From NCBI GenBank assembly GCA_016926835.1, contig JAFGNX010000077.1, forward strand, positions 1 through 34,006: a stretch of DNA of 34,006 nt, given 5' to 3'. Shown here piece by piece: positions 1 to 11,630 of this stretch (its first letter is position 1; each line of letters starts with the position of its first letter). Origin of the DNA: Candidatus Aminicenantota bacterium. GTDB taxonomy: Bacteria; Acidobacteriota; Aminicenantia; UBA2199. The notes under the pieces are model-generated. The model was not told the DNA's origin, made no database searches, and saw only the letters and a program-made list of their open reading frames with translations. A program made the translations under genes and the position numbers.

Positions 1-3000
1 CCTCGGCACCACCAGGGCCGTGACCGAAGCCTCGGGTACCAGTTGCCAGTTCTCTGTCAACTCCAGTCCCATGCCCGAAAAATCCAGCAGACGAGCCAGC
101 ACGCCCTGTTCAGACAAATCGGGCCATGACGGATATCCCGGGCTGAAACGCCGGCTCCCTTTACGCGTCATCCCCATTTCTTCCAGGATGAGTTGATGAG
201 CCGCCTCGGCCATGGCTTCGGCCAATTGGGCACTGAACCCATACCACAAGAGATAACCCACATAGTCTGTGGCAACAAAACGCTGTTGCACCAGTGACGC
301 CAGAGAGATCCCCGTAGTCACGGCCAGCAGAGGAACCACATCTCCTCTCCGGCAAAACCACACGGCCGGCGAATGGGGGGCGGCGGCAAAAGTCAACGCT
401 TCACTGTTCGCATCCAGGGCCATAAGGAGACCTTTCCCGCTGACCCGGCCATTGAAATACCCGTAAGACGCGGCAAATTCCGTACAATCCACATCGCGCA
501 TTTTCTGTATGATCCGTTCCAACTCAGCGCGTGACTCTTCGCCTTCCGCCATTTTCCAGCGCGCGCGGAACAGGGTCGGGCGATCCAGGAAAGAAAGAAT
601 TTCATCCAGGGTCAGCGAAATCCGGCGCACCCCACGAAAAGGAGCGTTCAGGGGTTGTACTGGAGTCACGGCCCGCGTGGAAGGGGGTGAGGAAACAAGC
701 GACGGGATCGGCTGGTGCAATTCGGGGGCGGCGTTTCCCCGTAGAATGCGCAAGGCCTCGAAAGCATCAGCCGCGTAATGAACGGGACCGGAGTAGACCG
801 GATCCAGTTCCTTTCTGACAAAGTCGCGGGTCAGGGCGGCGCCGCCGCAGACCACGGGCAAAGACAGTTTCTCTTTCTCCATGTGTAACAGCAATTCCTT
901 CATCTCATGGGTCGACTGCACCAGCAGGCCGCTGATTCCCAGGGCGTCGGGACGATGCTCGCGCACGGCGGCGATTATATCGTTGCTGCTCTGGTTGATA
1001 CCCAGATTCACGATGCGGTAACCGTTGTTGCTCAAAATGATATCCACCAGGTTCTTCCCGACATCATGAACGTCGCCGCGCACCGTTGCCAACACCATGG
1101 TTCCCCGGGTGACCCGCCGCACTGATTCCAGATCGGGAGCCAGATGATCGACTGCGGCCTTCATTACCTGGGCGGATTTCAACACAAAAGGCAATTGCAT
1201 GCGACCAGAACTGAACAACTCACCGACACGCTGCATGGCGGGCAACAGGTGCAGGTTGATGATGTCAAGCGCGGAAAGTTTCTGGCGGGCTGCAGTCAAC
1301 ATGGCTTCAAGGCCGACGGTGCGTCCATCCACAACCGCTGCAGCCAATCGTTCCAGTACGGGGTCCAACAGGGTTTCCGCTGTGGTGATATCGTCTCGTT
1401 CCCGGGAAAAACATTCCAGCACCGCTTCCAGGGGGGGGACTTCCTCGCGGGTGCGGTTGAATATCAAGTCCTCGGCCAGCCTGCGTTCATCGGCTTTGAT
1501 CATATTCAGGGGCAGGACCTTGCCGGCATGAAAAATGGCGGCATCCAGGCCCTTTCGCACCGCATGGTATAAAAACACGGCATTGATGATTCTGCGCGCG
1601 GCCGGTTTCAGTCCGTATGAAATGTTACTGACCCCCAGAATGGTTTGAGATTGCGGTAAATGGCGGCGCAACAGGGGCAGGGTTTCCAGGGTTTCAACCC
1701 CCGCGTCGCGCAGCCCTTCATCTCCGGAAGCCAGGGTGAACGTCAGCGGATCAAAAAAAAGCGCCCCCGGTGGAATACCGGCTGACGTACACAAGTCATA
1801 CAGGCGCCGACAAATCGCCAGCTTGTGTTCCCGGGTCCGGGCCATGCCTTCTTCGTCAATGGCCAGGCAGATCAGGCCGGCACCATAACATTTGGCGAGC
1901 TGTATGACGCGGCGGGCCCGCGTACCGCCGTCCTCGAGGTTGATGGAATTGATCAGGGCGTGACCGCCGTAGTGCTTCAGCCCGGCCTCCAGGGCGTCGG
2001 CATCCGTGCAGTCGAATACCACGGGAATCAGCAACTCCCGGTTCAAGCGCCGTGTCAATGAAACCATGTCAGCCGTTTCGTCCCGACCCGCATAGGCCAC
2101 AGACAGGTCCAGCATATGGGCACCTTCATCCTGTTGAAGAAGCGCCATTTCCACCATTGCATCTACATCATCGGCCAGCAGTGCGCGACGAAAGGCACGG
2201 CTGCCGTTGGCATTCGTCCTTTCGCCGATAATCAACGGCGCCGGCTCCACCCGGGTGGGTTGGTGTTGAAACAACGACGTAAATTCCGGCTGATATTGCG
2301 GCACATGAAAAGAGGTGGCCATGCCTTCAAGTGATTGTTTCAAGGCGCGGATATGCGCCGGAGTCGTTCCGCAGCATCCGCCCAGAAGGCGAACACCGCA
2401 ATCAAGGGCAAAGCGGCTCATGTTGGCGGCGAAATCAACGGGAGACAAATCAAATACGGGGACGCCGTTCTCGATTCGGGGCATGCCCGCGTTGGGAACC
2501 ACGATCACCGGCAGGGGACAATGGCGGGACAAACGTTCGACCGCTTCCGCCATTCCTTCCGGTCCGGTGCCGCAATTGACGCCGATTGCCGCCGGTTTCA
2601 GGGGCAACAAGGTATGCATGGCCGTCAGGATGTCGCTACCCAGAAGCATTTTTCCACCTTCGAGGGTGACTTGCAGGATCACCGGCAAGGTGCGGCCGCA
2701 TTCCTGGAATGCTTGACGGGCCCCGATAACAGCAGCCTTGACCTGAAGCAGGTCCTGGGCGGTTTCCACCTGGATCAGATCAACTCCCCCCTCTACAAGG
2801 CCCAACGCCTGCAGATAATACGCGTCACGCAGGCTGTCAAAGTCCACGTGTCCCAGGCTGGGCAACAGAGATCCCGGGCCCATGGATCCGGCCACAAAAC
2901 AAATCCGGTTGGGACGGGAATATGCCGCCGAGCTTTCACACGCAATTGCAGCCGCCATGCGGTTGATTTCCCGGGTACGGCTGCCAAGACCATGACTGTC

Positions 3001-3258
3001 AAGCGTCAGACGGTTGCCTCCGAAAGTGTTGGTCTCAATCACGCGGGCGCCGGCATCCAGAAACGCGTTGTGGATATCACGAATGGTTTGCGGATGACTG
3101 ACGACCAGGTATTCCTGGCAGTTCGGATGCTCTCCCCAGGCGCCGGGGGCCAGCTTCTGTTGCTGGATGGAGGTGCCCATGGCGCCGTCCCAGAGCAGAA
3201 CCTCTTGCTGCAGGCATTGCTCCAGCTGCATGGCACGAAGGGAAGAGACCGGTTTCAT
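1..3258 (-). CDS. metH: Cobalamin-dependent methionine synthase; 3' end lies beyond the left edge
   Basis: Minus-strand frame from ATG at 3258 (MKPVSSLRAMQLEQCLQQEVLLWDGAMGTSIQQ...) has Hcy-binding GANVIETNTFGGN-like and LGGCCGTTPAHI motifs, a pterin-binding start (IIGERTNANGSRAF), a B12-binding DVHDVGKNLVDIILSNNGY (DxHxxG) and an activation-domain motif RRFSPGYPSWP. Not in the ORF track because no stop occurs before the window edge. Confidence 0.95.
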   Translation of the reverse strand, partial: MKPVSSLRAMQLEQCLQQEVLLWDGAMGTSIQQQKLAPGAWGEHPNCQEYLVVSHPQTIRDIHNAFLDAGARVIETNTFGGNRLTLDSHGLGSRTREINRMAAAIACESSAAYSRPNRICFVAGSMGPGSLLPSLGHVDFDSLRDAYYLQALGLVEGGVDLIQVETAQDLLQVKAAVIGARQAFQECGRTLPVILQVTLEGGKMLLGSDILTAMHTLLPLKPAAIGVNCGTGPEGMAEAVERLSRHCPLPVIVVPNAGMPRIENGVPVFDLSPVDFAANMSRFALDCGVRLLGGCCGTTPAHIRALKQSLEGMATSFHVPQYQPEFTSLFQHQPTRVEPAPLIIGERTNANGSRAFRRALLADDVDAMVEMALLQQDEGAHMLDLSVAYAGRDETADMVSLTRRLNRELLIPVVFDCTDADALEAGLKHYGGHALINSINLEDGGTRARRVIQLAKCYGAGLICLAIDEEGMARTREHKLAICRRLYDLCTSAGIPPGALFFDPLTFTLASGDEGLRDAGVETLETLPLLRRHLPQSQTILGVSNISYGLKPAARRIINAVFLYHAVRKGLDAAIFHAGKVLPLNMIKADERRLAEDLIFNRTREEVPPLEAVLECFSRERDDITTAETLLDPVLERLAAAVVDGRTVGLEAMLTAARQKLSALDIINLHLLPAMQRVGELFSSGRMQLPFVLKSAQVMKAAVDHLAPDLESVRRVTRGTMVLATVRGDVHDVGKNLVDIILSNNGYRIVNLGINQSSNDIIAAVREHRPDALGISGLLVQSTHEMKELLLHMEKEKLSLPVVCGGAALTRDFVRKELDPVYSGPVHYAADAFEALRILRGNAAPELHQPIPSLVSSPPSTRAVTPVQPLNAPFRGVRRISLTLDEILSFLDRPTLFRARWKMAEGEESRAELERIIQKMRDVDCTEFAASYGYFNGRVSGKGLLMALDANSEALTFAAAPHSPAVWFCRRGDVVPLLAVTTGISLASLVQQRFVATDYVGYLLWYGFSAQLAEAMAEAAHQLILEEMGMTRKGSRRFSPGYPSWPDLSEQGVLARLLDFSGMGLELTENWQLVPEASVTALVVPR

Positions 3259-3270
3259 GGGTAAAGGCCC

Positions 3271-3447
3271 TCAGTGTCTGGAAGGAAAACGCACCACAAG
3301 AGGACAGGTTCCGCTCAGCGCGCTAAACAGCGTAACCAGGCCCAGCAGGCCAACCCAGTTGGATGTCCACAAGCCGTAACCAATGATGGCCAGGGAAAGT
3401 ACGATCCGCAAAACCTGTGCGAATGATGCGCGCTGAGTAGCCCTCAT
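3271..3447 (-). CDS. 58-aa DUF2892/YgaP-like inner membrane protein
   Basis: Manual translation MRATQRASFAQVLRIVLSLAIIGYGLWTSNWVGLLGLVTLFSALSGTCPLVVRFPSRH*. Two hydrophobic segments and a GLLGLV..FSALSGTCPL signature. Its ATG overlaps the recD2 stop (ATGA). Confidence 0.75.
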   Translation of the reverse strand: MRATQRASFAQVLRIVLSLAIIGYGLWTSNWVGLLGLVTLFSALSGTCPLVVRFPSRH

Positions 3448-5663
3448 AAAGGCATTATACCATAATCATCATCGCTTGCCTCCGGCGGTTGGTTTTCGAA
3501 AACATCCCTGAGGCGCTGAGGCAAGCGGGTCCGGCGGCGGTTCGGCGTGGAATTGGCCAGAGCCGGATGCAGGGCCGCCTCATGACTGATCAGGAAAAGG
3601 CGCTTGCGTGCCCGGGTCACAGCCGTATAAAACACTTCACGGTTCAGCATCACGGAATGCTGGGGCAGGAGAATGAGAATCACACAGTCGTATTCCGAAC
3701 CCTGTGACTTGTGAATGGACATCGCATAAGCCAGGGTCAGATCATCGGTCTCTTCCGTTGTATACTCGGTGAACCGGCCGTCGAAATCAACAACGATCTT
3801 TTTCTCTTCGTCATTGAAATCAGCCACCACACCCTGCTCGCCGTTAAACACATCCCGGTCGTAATCGTTCCTTAATTGCATCACCTTATCGCCGCGTTTA
3901 AACCCGGCCTGTTCCCTAGATAGACATACGGGTTCCGGATTGAAACGCTCCTGGATTACGGCGTTGAGCCGGTCGATTCCGGCCTCCCCCCGGTACATGG
4001 GCGCCAGTATCTGCAGTTCCGACGAGTTGACCGGATATCGGGGGGCCAGGTGCTCCAGAATGCCCAGGACCTTGGAGGCCGCCTGTCCGGGATCGCTGAC
4101 GCGCACAAAAACAAAATCCAGCTCGGGATCATAGGGTTTCAAAACCAGGGAATCTCCCGCATTGATGCGGTAGGCGTTTTCCACTATCAGGCTGTCGCCG
4201 GTTTGACGGAAATTGCGATGAAGGGAAACCAGGGGGAAATAGCCGCTCTGGATCATGTCCCGCAACACGTTGCCGGGACCCACGGAAGGCAGCTGGTCCT
4301 TGTCTCCGATCACCACAAGACGACTACGGGTATCCAGGGCCCGCAGCAAGGCATAAAACAGATGAATGTCCACCATGGAAAATTCATCCACCACCACTGC
4401 ATCCACCGGCAATGGGTTGCTCTCGTCATGGGTAAACCGCCTTGTTTCCGGGCTAACTTTCAATAACCGGTGGATGGTGGACGCGGGAAACCCCGTCGCT
4501 TCCTCGATTCTTTTGGCCGCCCGCCCGGTCGGGGCGGCGATTTTCACCCGCAATTGCGATGCGGCAAAAGTTTCAATCACGGCCCGGATAATGGTGGTTT
4601 TCCCCGTACCCGGCCCACCGGTGATCACGGTAACCGGATGGGAAACCGCCGCATGAACCGCTTCCCGTTGTTCCGATGTCAATGGGGGATCAACGTCCTT
4701 CAGGGAAAGCTCTGTATCCGGGACGGTGTGCGGGATCTCTCTGTCCACCATCTTCTTCAGCATCCGGGCGGATTCCGCTTCCACCCAATGATTTCGCAGG
4801 CTCAGAACAAGGGGCTCCGGATCCCTCTCCTCTATGAGTCGTCCCCGCTCAACCTGATTCTGAACCGCATCCAGAATAAGTTCTTCATCCACATCCAGCA
4901 ACCGCGCCGCGGCAACAACCAGGCGATGGCGCTCCATGAATAAGTCGCCGTAATGGTTTTCCACCTGCTCAAGCACGTGATCGATCCCGCGGTTCAATCG
5001 TCGCGGATCCCGGGCCGAAATCCCCATTGCCCGCGCGATGGTGTCGGCGATGCGGAATCCGACTCCCCGCACCGAGTCGACCAGGGAGTAGGGATCGGAC
5101 TCCAATACCAGCAGGGACTGTTCGCCGTATTCGCGAACGATCCGCAGGATGGTGGCGGTGCTGATGCCTGCGGGAGCCAGCCTCACTGTCAACTCCCGCA
5201 GCATACGCCGGTCTTTGAACGAGGTGCGGATCTGTTCCACCAGGGACCGTCCCACTCCTTTGACACGCACCAATTCCTGCGGGCGATCTTGAAGTACTTT
5301 CAGCGTTTCTTCACCGAATTCCGCCACGATCTTTTCGGCTGTCTTGCGCCCCAATCCCCGGATACCCCGGGAAGAAAGGTAGGCCGTCATGCCTTCGAAG
5401 TCTCCCGGCATTACCGCATGATATTCCTCAACGCGGAATTGCTCTCCGAATCTGGAATGGCGGGTGAACCGGCCCGTGATATCCAGGGTGTCTCCTTCGG
5501 TTACATCGAGCAAATCGCCCACGATGATGCGGGATTTGCCGGGTGGCAGTCCACTGACACGAAAAACACCGAAACCCGTGGTTTCCGAATGGAAGATTCT
5601 TTTTTGAATCCGGACCCTGAATGTCTCTAGATTGATGGTATTTCTCCCAGGCTGTTTTTCCAT
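3444..5663 (-). CDS. recD2: RecD2-like SF1 DNA helicase
   Basis: Walker A VITGGPGTGKTT, Walker B VVVDEFSMVD, GDKDQLPSVGPG, and C-terminal AYAMSIHKSQGSEYD / YTAVTRARK motifs. N-terminal OB and HhH repeats fit the RecD2 type. Start placed at MEKQPGRN (ATG at 5663) rather than the longer ORF start at 5756. Confidence 0.93.
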   Translation of the reverse strand: MEKQPGRNTINLETFRVRIQKRIFHSETTGFGVFRVSGLPPGKSRIIVGDLLDVTEGDTLDITGRFTRHSRFGEQFRVEEYHAVMPGDFEGMTAYLSSRGIRGLGRKTAEKIVAEFGEETLKVLQDRPQELVRVKGVGRSLVEQIRTSFKDRRMLRELTVRLAPAGISTATILRIVREYGEQSLLVLESDPYSLVDSVRGVGFRIADTIARAMGISARDPRRLNRGIDHVLEQVENHYGDLFMERHRLVVAAARLLDVDEELILDAVQNQVERGRLIEERDPEPLVLSLRNHWVEAESARMLKKMVDREIPHTVPDTELSLKDVDPPLTSEQREAVHAAVSHPVTVITGGPGTGKTTIIRAVIETFAASQLRVKIAAPTGRAAKRIEEATGFPASTIHRLLKVSPETRRFTHDESNPLPVDAVVVDEFSMVDIHLFYALLRALDTRSRLVVIGDKDQLPSVGPGNVLRDMIQSGYFPLVSLHRNFRQTGDSLIVENAYRINAGDSLVLKPYDPELDFVFVRVSDPGQAASKVLGILEHLAPRYPVNSSELQILAPMYRGEAGIDRLNAVIQERFNPEPVCLSREQAGFKRGDKVMQLRNDYDRDVFNGEQGVVADFNDEEKKIVVDFDGRFTEYTTEETDDLTLAYAMSIHKSQGSEYDCVILILLPQHSVMLNREVFYTAVTRARKRLFLISHEAALHPALANSTPNRRRTRLPQRLRDVFENQPPEASDDDYGIMPL

Positions 5664-5734
5664 TATACCGGGTCCCGGAGCGGAATGAAATCCGCCGGGT
5701 TTACTTTTTCCCCGCCTCATGTTACTAACTGGAC

Positions 5735-6286
5735 ATGAAACGACTGCGACTGCCACTGGTTTTCTTTTTTCTCACAGCCGTGGCCCTGCCGGGTCGGGGC
5801 GTAAAGTTCGGCGCTTATGTTGGCGGATTCCTTCCCCGGGACAGTTTTTTTCAAACCATTTACGGCGATGATGTGGACCTTACATATGGACTGGAAATCG
5901 ATGCCTCGCTGTGGCGCGGGTTTTCCCTGCGGTTGCGAGCGGGACATTATCAACGCAACGGCGAAACTTCCTTCACCGGCGAAATCAGCCGGCTGAGACT
6001 CTATCCGCTGACTCTTGGACTGCGTTACACCTTTCTCATGAAGCGCGTGCAGCCTTTTCTCGAAGCCGGTTATCACCACCTGGTGATAACGGAAACTTCG
6101 GCCATTGGGGATATTCGCGAACAGGGTGGAGGATATGACCTGACCGCCGGCGTTGGATTCCCGCTTTCTGCACGATTTTCTCTTGAGATCGCAGTTCATT
6201 ATACCGATGTTTCCATTTCCATTGCGCCGGAACCGATCCAAATGGGAGGTCTTGCCGCGGGCTTCGCGTTTCTTGTCTTTCTTTGA
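5735..6286 (+). CDS. Predicted outer-membrane beta-barrel protein with signal peptide
   Basis: MKRLRLPLVFFFLTAVALPGRG signal-like N-terminus, then alternating aromatic/polar strands (FSLRLRAGHYQRNGETSF..., LGLRYTFLMKRVQPFLEAGYHHLVI) and a hydrophobic C-terminal end (GFAFLVFL). Confidence 0.65.
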   Translation: MKRLRLPLVFFFLTAVALPGRGVKFGAYVGGFLPRDSFFQTIYGDDVDLTYGLEIDASLWRGFSLRLRAGHYQRNGETSFTGEISRLRLYPLTLGLRYTFLMKRVQPFLEAGYHHLVITETSAIGDIREQGGGYDLTAGVGFPLSARFSLEIAVHYTDVSISIAPEPIQMGGLAAGFAFLVFL

Positions 6287-8106
6287 CCGGCGGCAGAGTT
6301 GACAAATTTCCTGAATTATCACAATATATAAGATTGTTCACTTTCTATCCATGGACACCAAAGAACAGATTAAAAGAAGTCTATCCATAATTGACGTGGC
6401 ATCCCTGTACGTGCAACTGAAACCATCCGGGAAGAACTTCAAAGCTTTATGTCCGTTTCACAGCGAGAAAACCCCCTCTTTTTCCGTAATGCCGGAACGC
6501 AATATCTTTCATTGCTTCGGATGCCACAAATCGGGGGATATCTTTACGCTTGTGCAGGAAATGGAGAACCTCAGTTTTCCTGAAGCCATGGATTTTCTGA
6601 TCGAGCGCTTCAACCTTCCGGTTGAACGACACCGCAGGGAATCCGATCACGCCCGTTCGTCCCTGGATGCATTCGCGACCGCCAACGAGAGTGCCCTGCG
6701 CCATTTCCGTGCCAATCTGATGGATGATGAGGGAAAGCACGCCCGCAACTACCTGGCGGAACGCGGCATCAGCAACACCACGATCGAAGTTTTCGCCCTG
6801 GGTTACGCGCACAATAACTGGGATTCCCTGCTCCAACACCTGAGAAAAGACGGAGCGGACCTGGACAAGGCGGTGGAACTGGGTTTGCTGGGCCGCAACC
6901 GTGAAGGTCGGGTTTACGACCGCTTCCGGGGCCGCATCATCTTTCCGATCCTTTCCGAATCCGGAAAGATCATCGCCTTCGGCGGACGGACTCTGTTTGA
7001 TGATCCGGCCAAGTACCTGAACTCTCCCGAAAGTCCCATCTTTCACAAGAGTCGCCACTTGTACGGATTTCACCAGGCCCGGCCACACATCCGCGAATCC
7101 GGACAGGCCATTCTTGTGGAGGGGTACTTCGACGTGATCACCCTGCACCAGTTTGGCGTCCGCAACGCCGTGGCCGCGCTTGGCACCGCCCTCTCCGGTG
7201 AACAGGTCCACCTGCTGAATCGTTACACGGATGAAATCTATCTTTTTTACGATGGCGACGATGCCGGCACACAGGCCACTCTGCGTGGCGTGGAATGCAT
7301 GTTGACCCACAATGTCAGCCCGAGGGTCATGGATTGCGGCAAAGACAGGGATCCGGATGACTTTGTTCGTTCAGACGGACCACATGGTATTAAAGAACGG
7401 ATCGAAGCAGCAGAGGACGGGTTCCGCTTCCTGCTCAACCACTTCATGGAGGAGATGGATCCCCGTCACCCCGAGCACAAACGCAACGCCTTGAATCAGG
7501 TGGCACGCATAGTGAATGAAATCACCGACCCCATAGTCCGCCAGGAATACCGCCGCCGTACAGCGGACGCGTTTCAGGTGGATCTGCGCCATCTTCCCCC
7601 GGAACACGCCCATTCCCCGGCTGTTTCAAATCGTGAATCACGGCAACCCTTGCTGATCTCCCCTTCCGAGAAAGAATTCCTGCAATCATTGCTGGCCAGC
7701 CCGGCGATATTCAGCGAGGTCCGTCCCCTGCTTGATGACGAACTGGTGAACAGCCTGACCAGTCGCGGCCTGTTGCGCCAACTGATGCAACGCTACAGCG
7801 AAGCCTCCCGGCGCTTTGAACAGATGGACGGCATATGGAAAGATCTTTCCGGCCCTGAGGCCGCCTTGTTGCAGGAAATACTGCTGTCCACCCGGGATGT
7901 TCCGCTAAACCATGAAAGCCATTGCCGCCGGGTCGAAAACTGTTTTCTTTCTTTCCAGGAACGGTTGAATAAAGTACGTATCCGCGAAATCAACTCCCGC
8001 ATCCGCGTTGCTGAAAGAGACAACAACCCTTCCGAAGCCGTACGATTGATGCAACAGAAATCCCAATACCTGAAAAAGAAATACAAGGTTTCCAAGGAGG
8101 AGCCCT

Positions 8107-9990
<1,884 letters not shown>

Positions 9991-10034
9991 CCCGGAAGAC
10001 ATTCCGGAATCGGGGTTATTTGTCTTCTTCCGGG
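9991..10034. terminator. Candidate bidirectional terminator hairpin between convergent rpoD and xerD-like genes
   Basis: CCCGGAAGACA (9991-10001) pairs with TGTCTTCTTCCGGG (10021-10034) with a 3-nt bulge. The right arm lies inside the 3' end of the minus-strand CDS. Confidence 0.5.
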
Positions 10035-10987
10035 TCCGCTTCCTGGCGGGAAGCGTCTCCGCCGCGCGGGTGAAATTTTTCGTAGTGGGAGCGGATCTTG
10101 CCCCGGGAAACATGGGTATAGATTTCCGTGGTGGTGATGCTGGCATGCCCCAACATCATCTGCACCGAGCGCAGGTCCGCGCCCTCCTCCACCAGATGGG
10201 TGGCAAATGAGTGTCGCAGCGTATGGGGGGTCAGGTTTGCGGAAATCCCCAGTTCCCGGGCATAATCCTTGATGATCTTCCACAATCCCTGGCGGCTCAG
10301 GCGTCGACCGCTGCGATTCACGAACAGTTCAACGGCATTCGTACCCTTGAGCAGCAACGGCCGGGCGTTCTCCAGATAGCGAATGATCCAGGCAACTGCG
10401 GTGTCGCCGCAGGGTACAACCCGTTCACGCCCGCCCTTACCGGTCACGCGCAGGAAATGCTCGGCCAGGTACACATCTTCCCGGCGCAGGCCACAGACCT
10501 CGGAAATGCGCAGGCCGGTTCCGTACATCAACTCCAGTATCGCCTTGTTTCTGAGGCCCAGGGGAGTGGAAACATCGGGACGTTCCAACAAGTCGGTGAC
10601 CTGGTCCACCGTCAGATAATGCGGCAGAGATTTCCATCGCCGTGGCAGCGGCAATCCGGAAAACGGGTTCCCCGGCACGGATTCATCCGCCAGCAGGTGA
10701 TTGTAGAAATTCCTTAACGCGGAGATCAACTGCGCACGGGAAGCCACGCTGTGGCCCCGCGACGCGTGGTCGCGCAAAAACTCCACCACCAGAGCATCGG
10801 GAATCGCGCGATGATGACAGTTGCGCTTTTTCAGCCATTGTTCCCAGTGATCCAGGGCGTTGGCATACGCATGGGCCGTGTTTTCCGCCAGTCCGCGTTC
10901 CATGCGCAGATAGGCCATCCAGTTGCGTTGGTCCCGCTCAAAAGCGGCATCGTTCCAGCCCGTACCCTTGCGCACCCGCTCGTTCAT
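10016..10987 (-). CDS. xerD: Tyrosine recombinase, XerC/XerD family
   Basis: N-terminal SAM-like domain (LRMERGLAENTAHAYANALDHW), catalytic motifs YGTGLRISEVCGL, TPHTLRHSFATHL, LGHASITTTEIYTHV. Start set at ATG 10987 (MNERVRKG) rather than the longer ORF. XerC versus XerD is not resolved. Confidence 0.9.
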   Translation of the reverse strand: MNERVRKGTGWNDAAFERDQRNWMAYLRMERGLAENTAHAYANALDHWEQWLKKRNCHHRAIPDALVVEFLRDHASRGHSVASRAQLISALRNFYNHLLADESVPGNPFSGLPLPRRWKSLPHYLTVDQVTDLLERPDVSTPLGLRNKAILELMYGTGLRISEVCGLRREDVYLAEHFLRVTGKGGRERVVPCGDTAVAWIIRYLENARPLLLKGTNAVELFVNRSGRRLSRQGLWKIIKDYARELGISANLTPHTLRHSFATHLVEEGADLRSVQMMLGHASITTTEIYTHVSRGKIRSHYEKFHPRGGDASRQEADPEEDK

Positions 10988-11000
10988 GATGTTCCCGACA

Positions 11001-11630
11001 TCACATAAACGGATTGTGACGCATTTCCTGCTCCAGAGTGGATGCTTCTCCGTGACCGGGCAGGATGCGGGTATGGAGCGGAAGGGTTTTGATCCGGTCC
11101 AGTGATGCCTGCAAGCGGGCGAAATCTCCTCCCGGCAGGTCCGTGCGGCCGACGGAACCGGCAAACAACGTATCACCGGAAACCAGCAGGTCACCGGACA
11201 ACAGGCAGATGGAGCCCGGCGAATGACCCGGTGTATGCCAAATCTTCCAGGACATGTCAGCGGCTGTCAACACCTCGTCGTTGCAGAGAAGACGATCCGC
11301 GGCCGGCGGCAACTCCAATCCGAAAGCAGCAGCCATTTCGGCGTTGAATGGATCCTGCAGCAAAGGTGCCGCCTTTTCATGCGCGGCCACGGGAACCGCG
11401 TAAATCCGCGCCAACTCGGCTACGGCACCGGTATGATCGATATGACAATGGGTCAACAGAATCAAAACCGGCGTGAGCCCCTGTTGCTGCAGGCTTTGCT
11501 TGATCCGCTCAGCCTCCGCGCCGGGATCCACCAACAGGCAACTACTGGAGCCGGAGACATGCAACAGGTACGTGTTGGTCTCCAGTTCGCCCACGGGAAT
11601 GCGAAAATAGCAGACTTTTTTGTGGTTCAT
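11001..11630 (-). CDS. MBL-fold metallo-hydrolase (glyoxalase II-like)
   Basis: LTHCHIDHTG, HTPGHSPGSICL, SGDTLFAGSVGRTDLPGG and ILPGHGEAST motifs. Confidence 0.9.
   Translation of the reverse strand: MNHKKVCYFRIPVGELETNTYLLHVSGSSSCLLVDPGAEAERIKQSLQQQGLTPVLILLTHCHIDHTGAVAELARIYAVPVAAHEKAAPLLQDPFNAEMAAAFGLELPPAADRLLCNDEVLTAADMSWKIWHTPGHSPGSICLLSGDLLVSGDTLFAGSVGRTDLPGGDFARLQASLDRIKTLPLHTRILPGHGEASTLEQEMRHNPFM

Noticed and set aside
2335-3264. 309-aa plus-strand ORF opposite metH
   Set aside because: Antisense to metH, which was not listed in the track because it runs off the edge; no domain signature.
6447-7310. 287-aa minus-strand ORF opposite dnaG
   Set aside because: Shadow ORF of dnaG, no independent support.
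10016-10987. Tyrosine recombinase as marker of an integrative element or integron
   Set aside because: No attI/attC-like repeats, cargo cassettes, tRNA or phage genes nearby; surrounding genes are housekeeping, so a chromosomal Xer is more likely.
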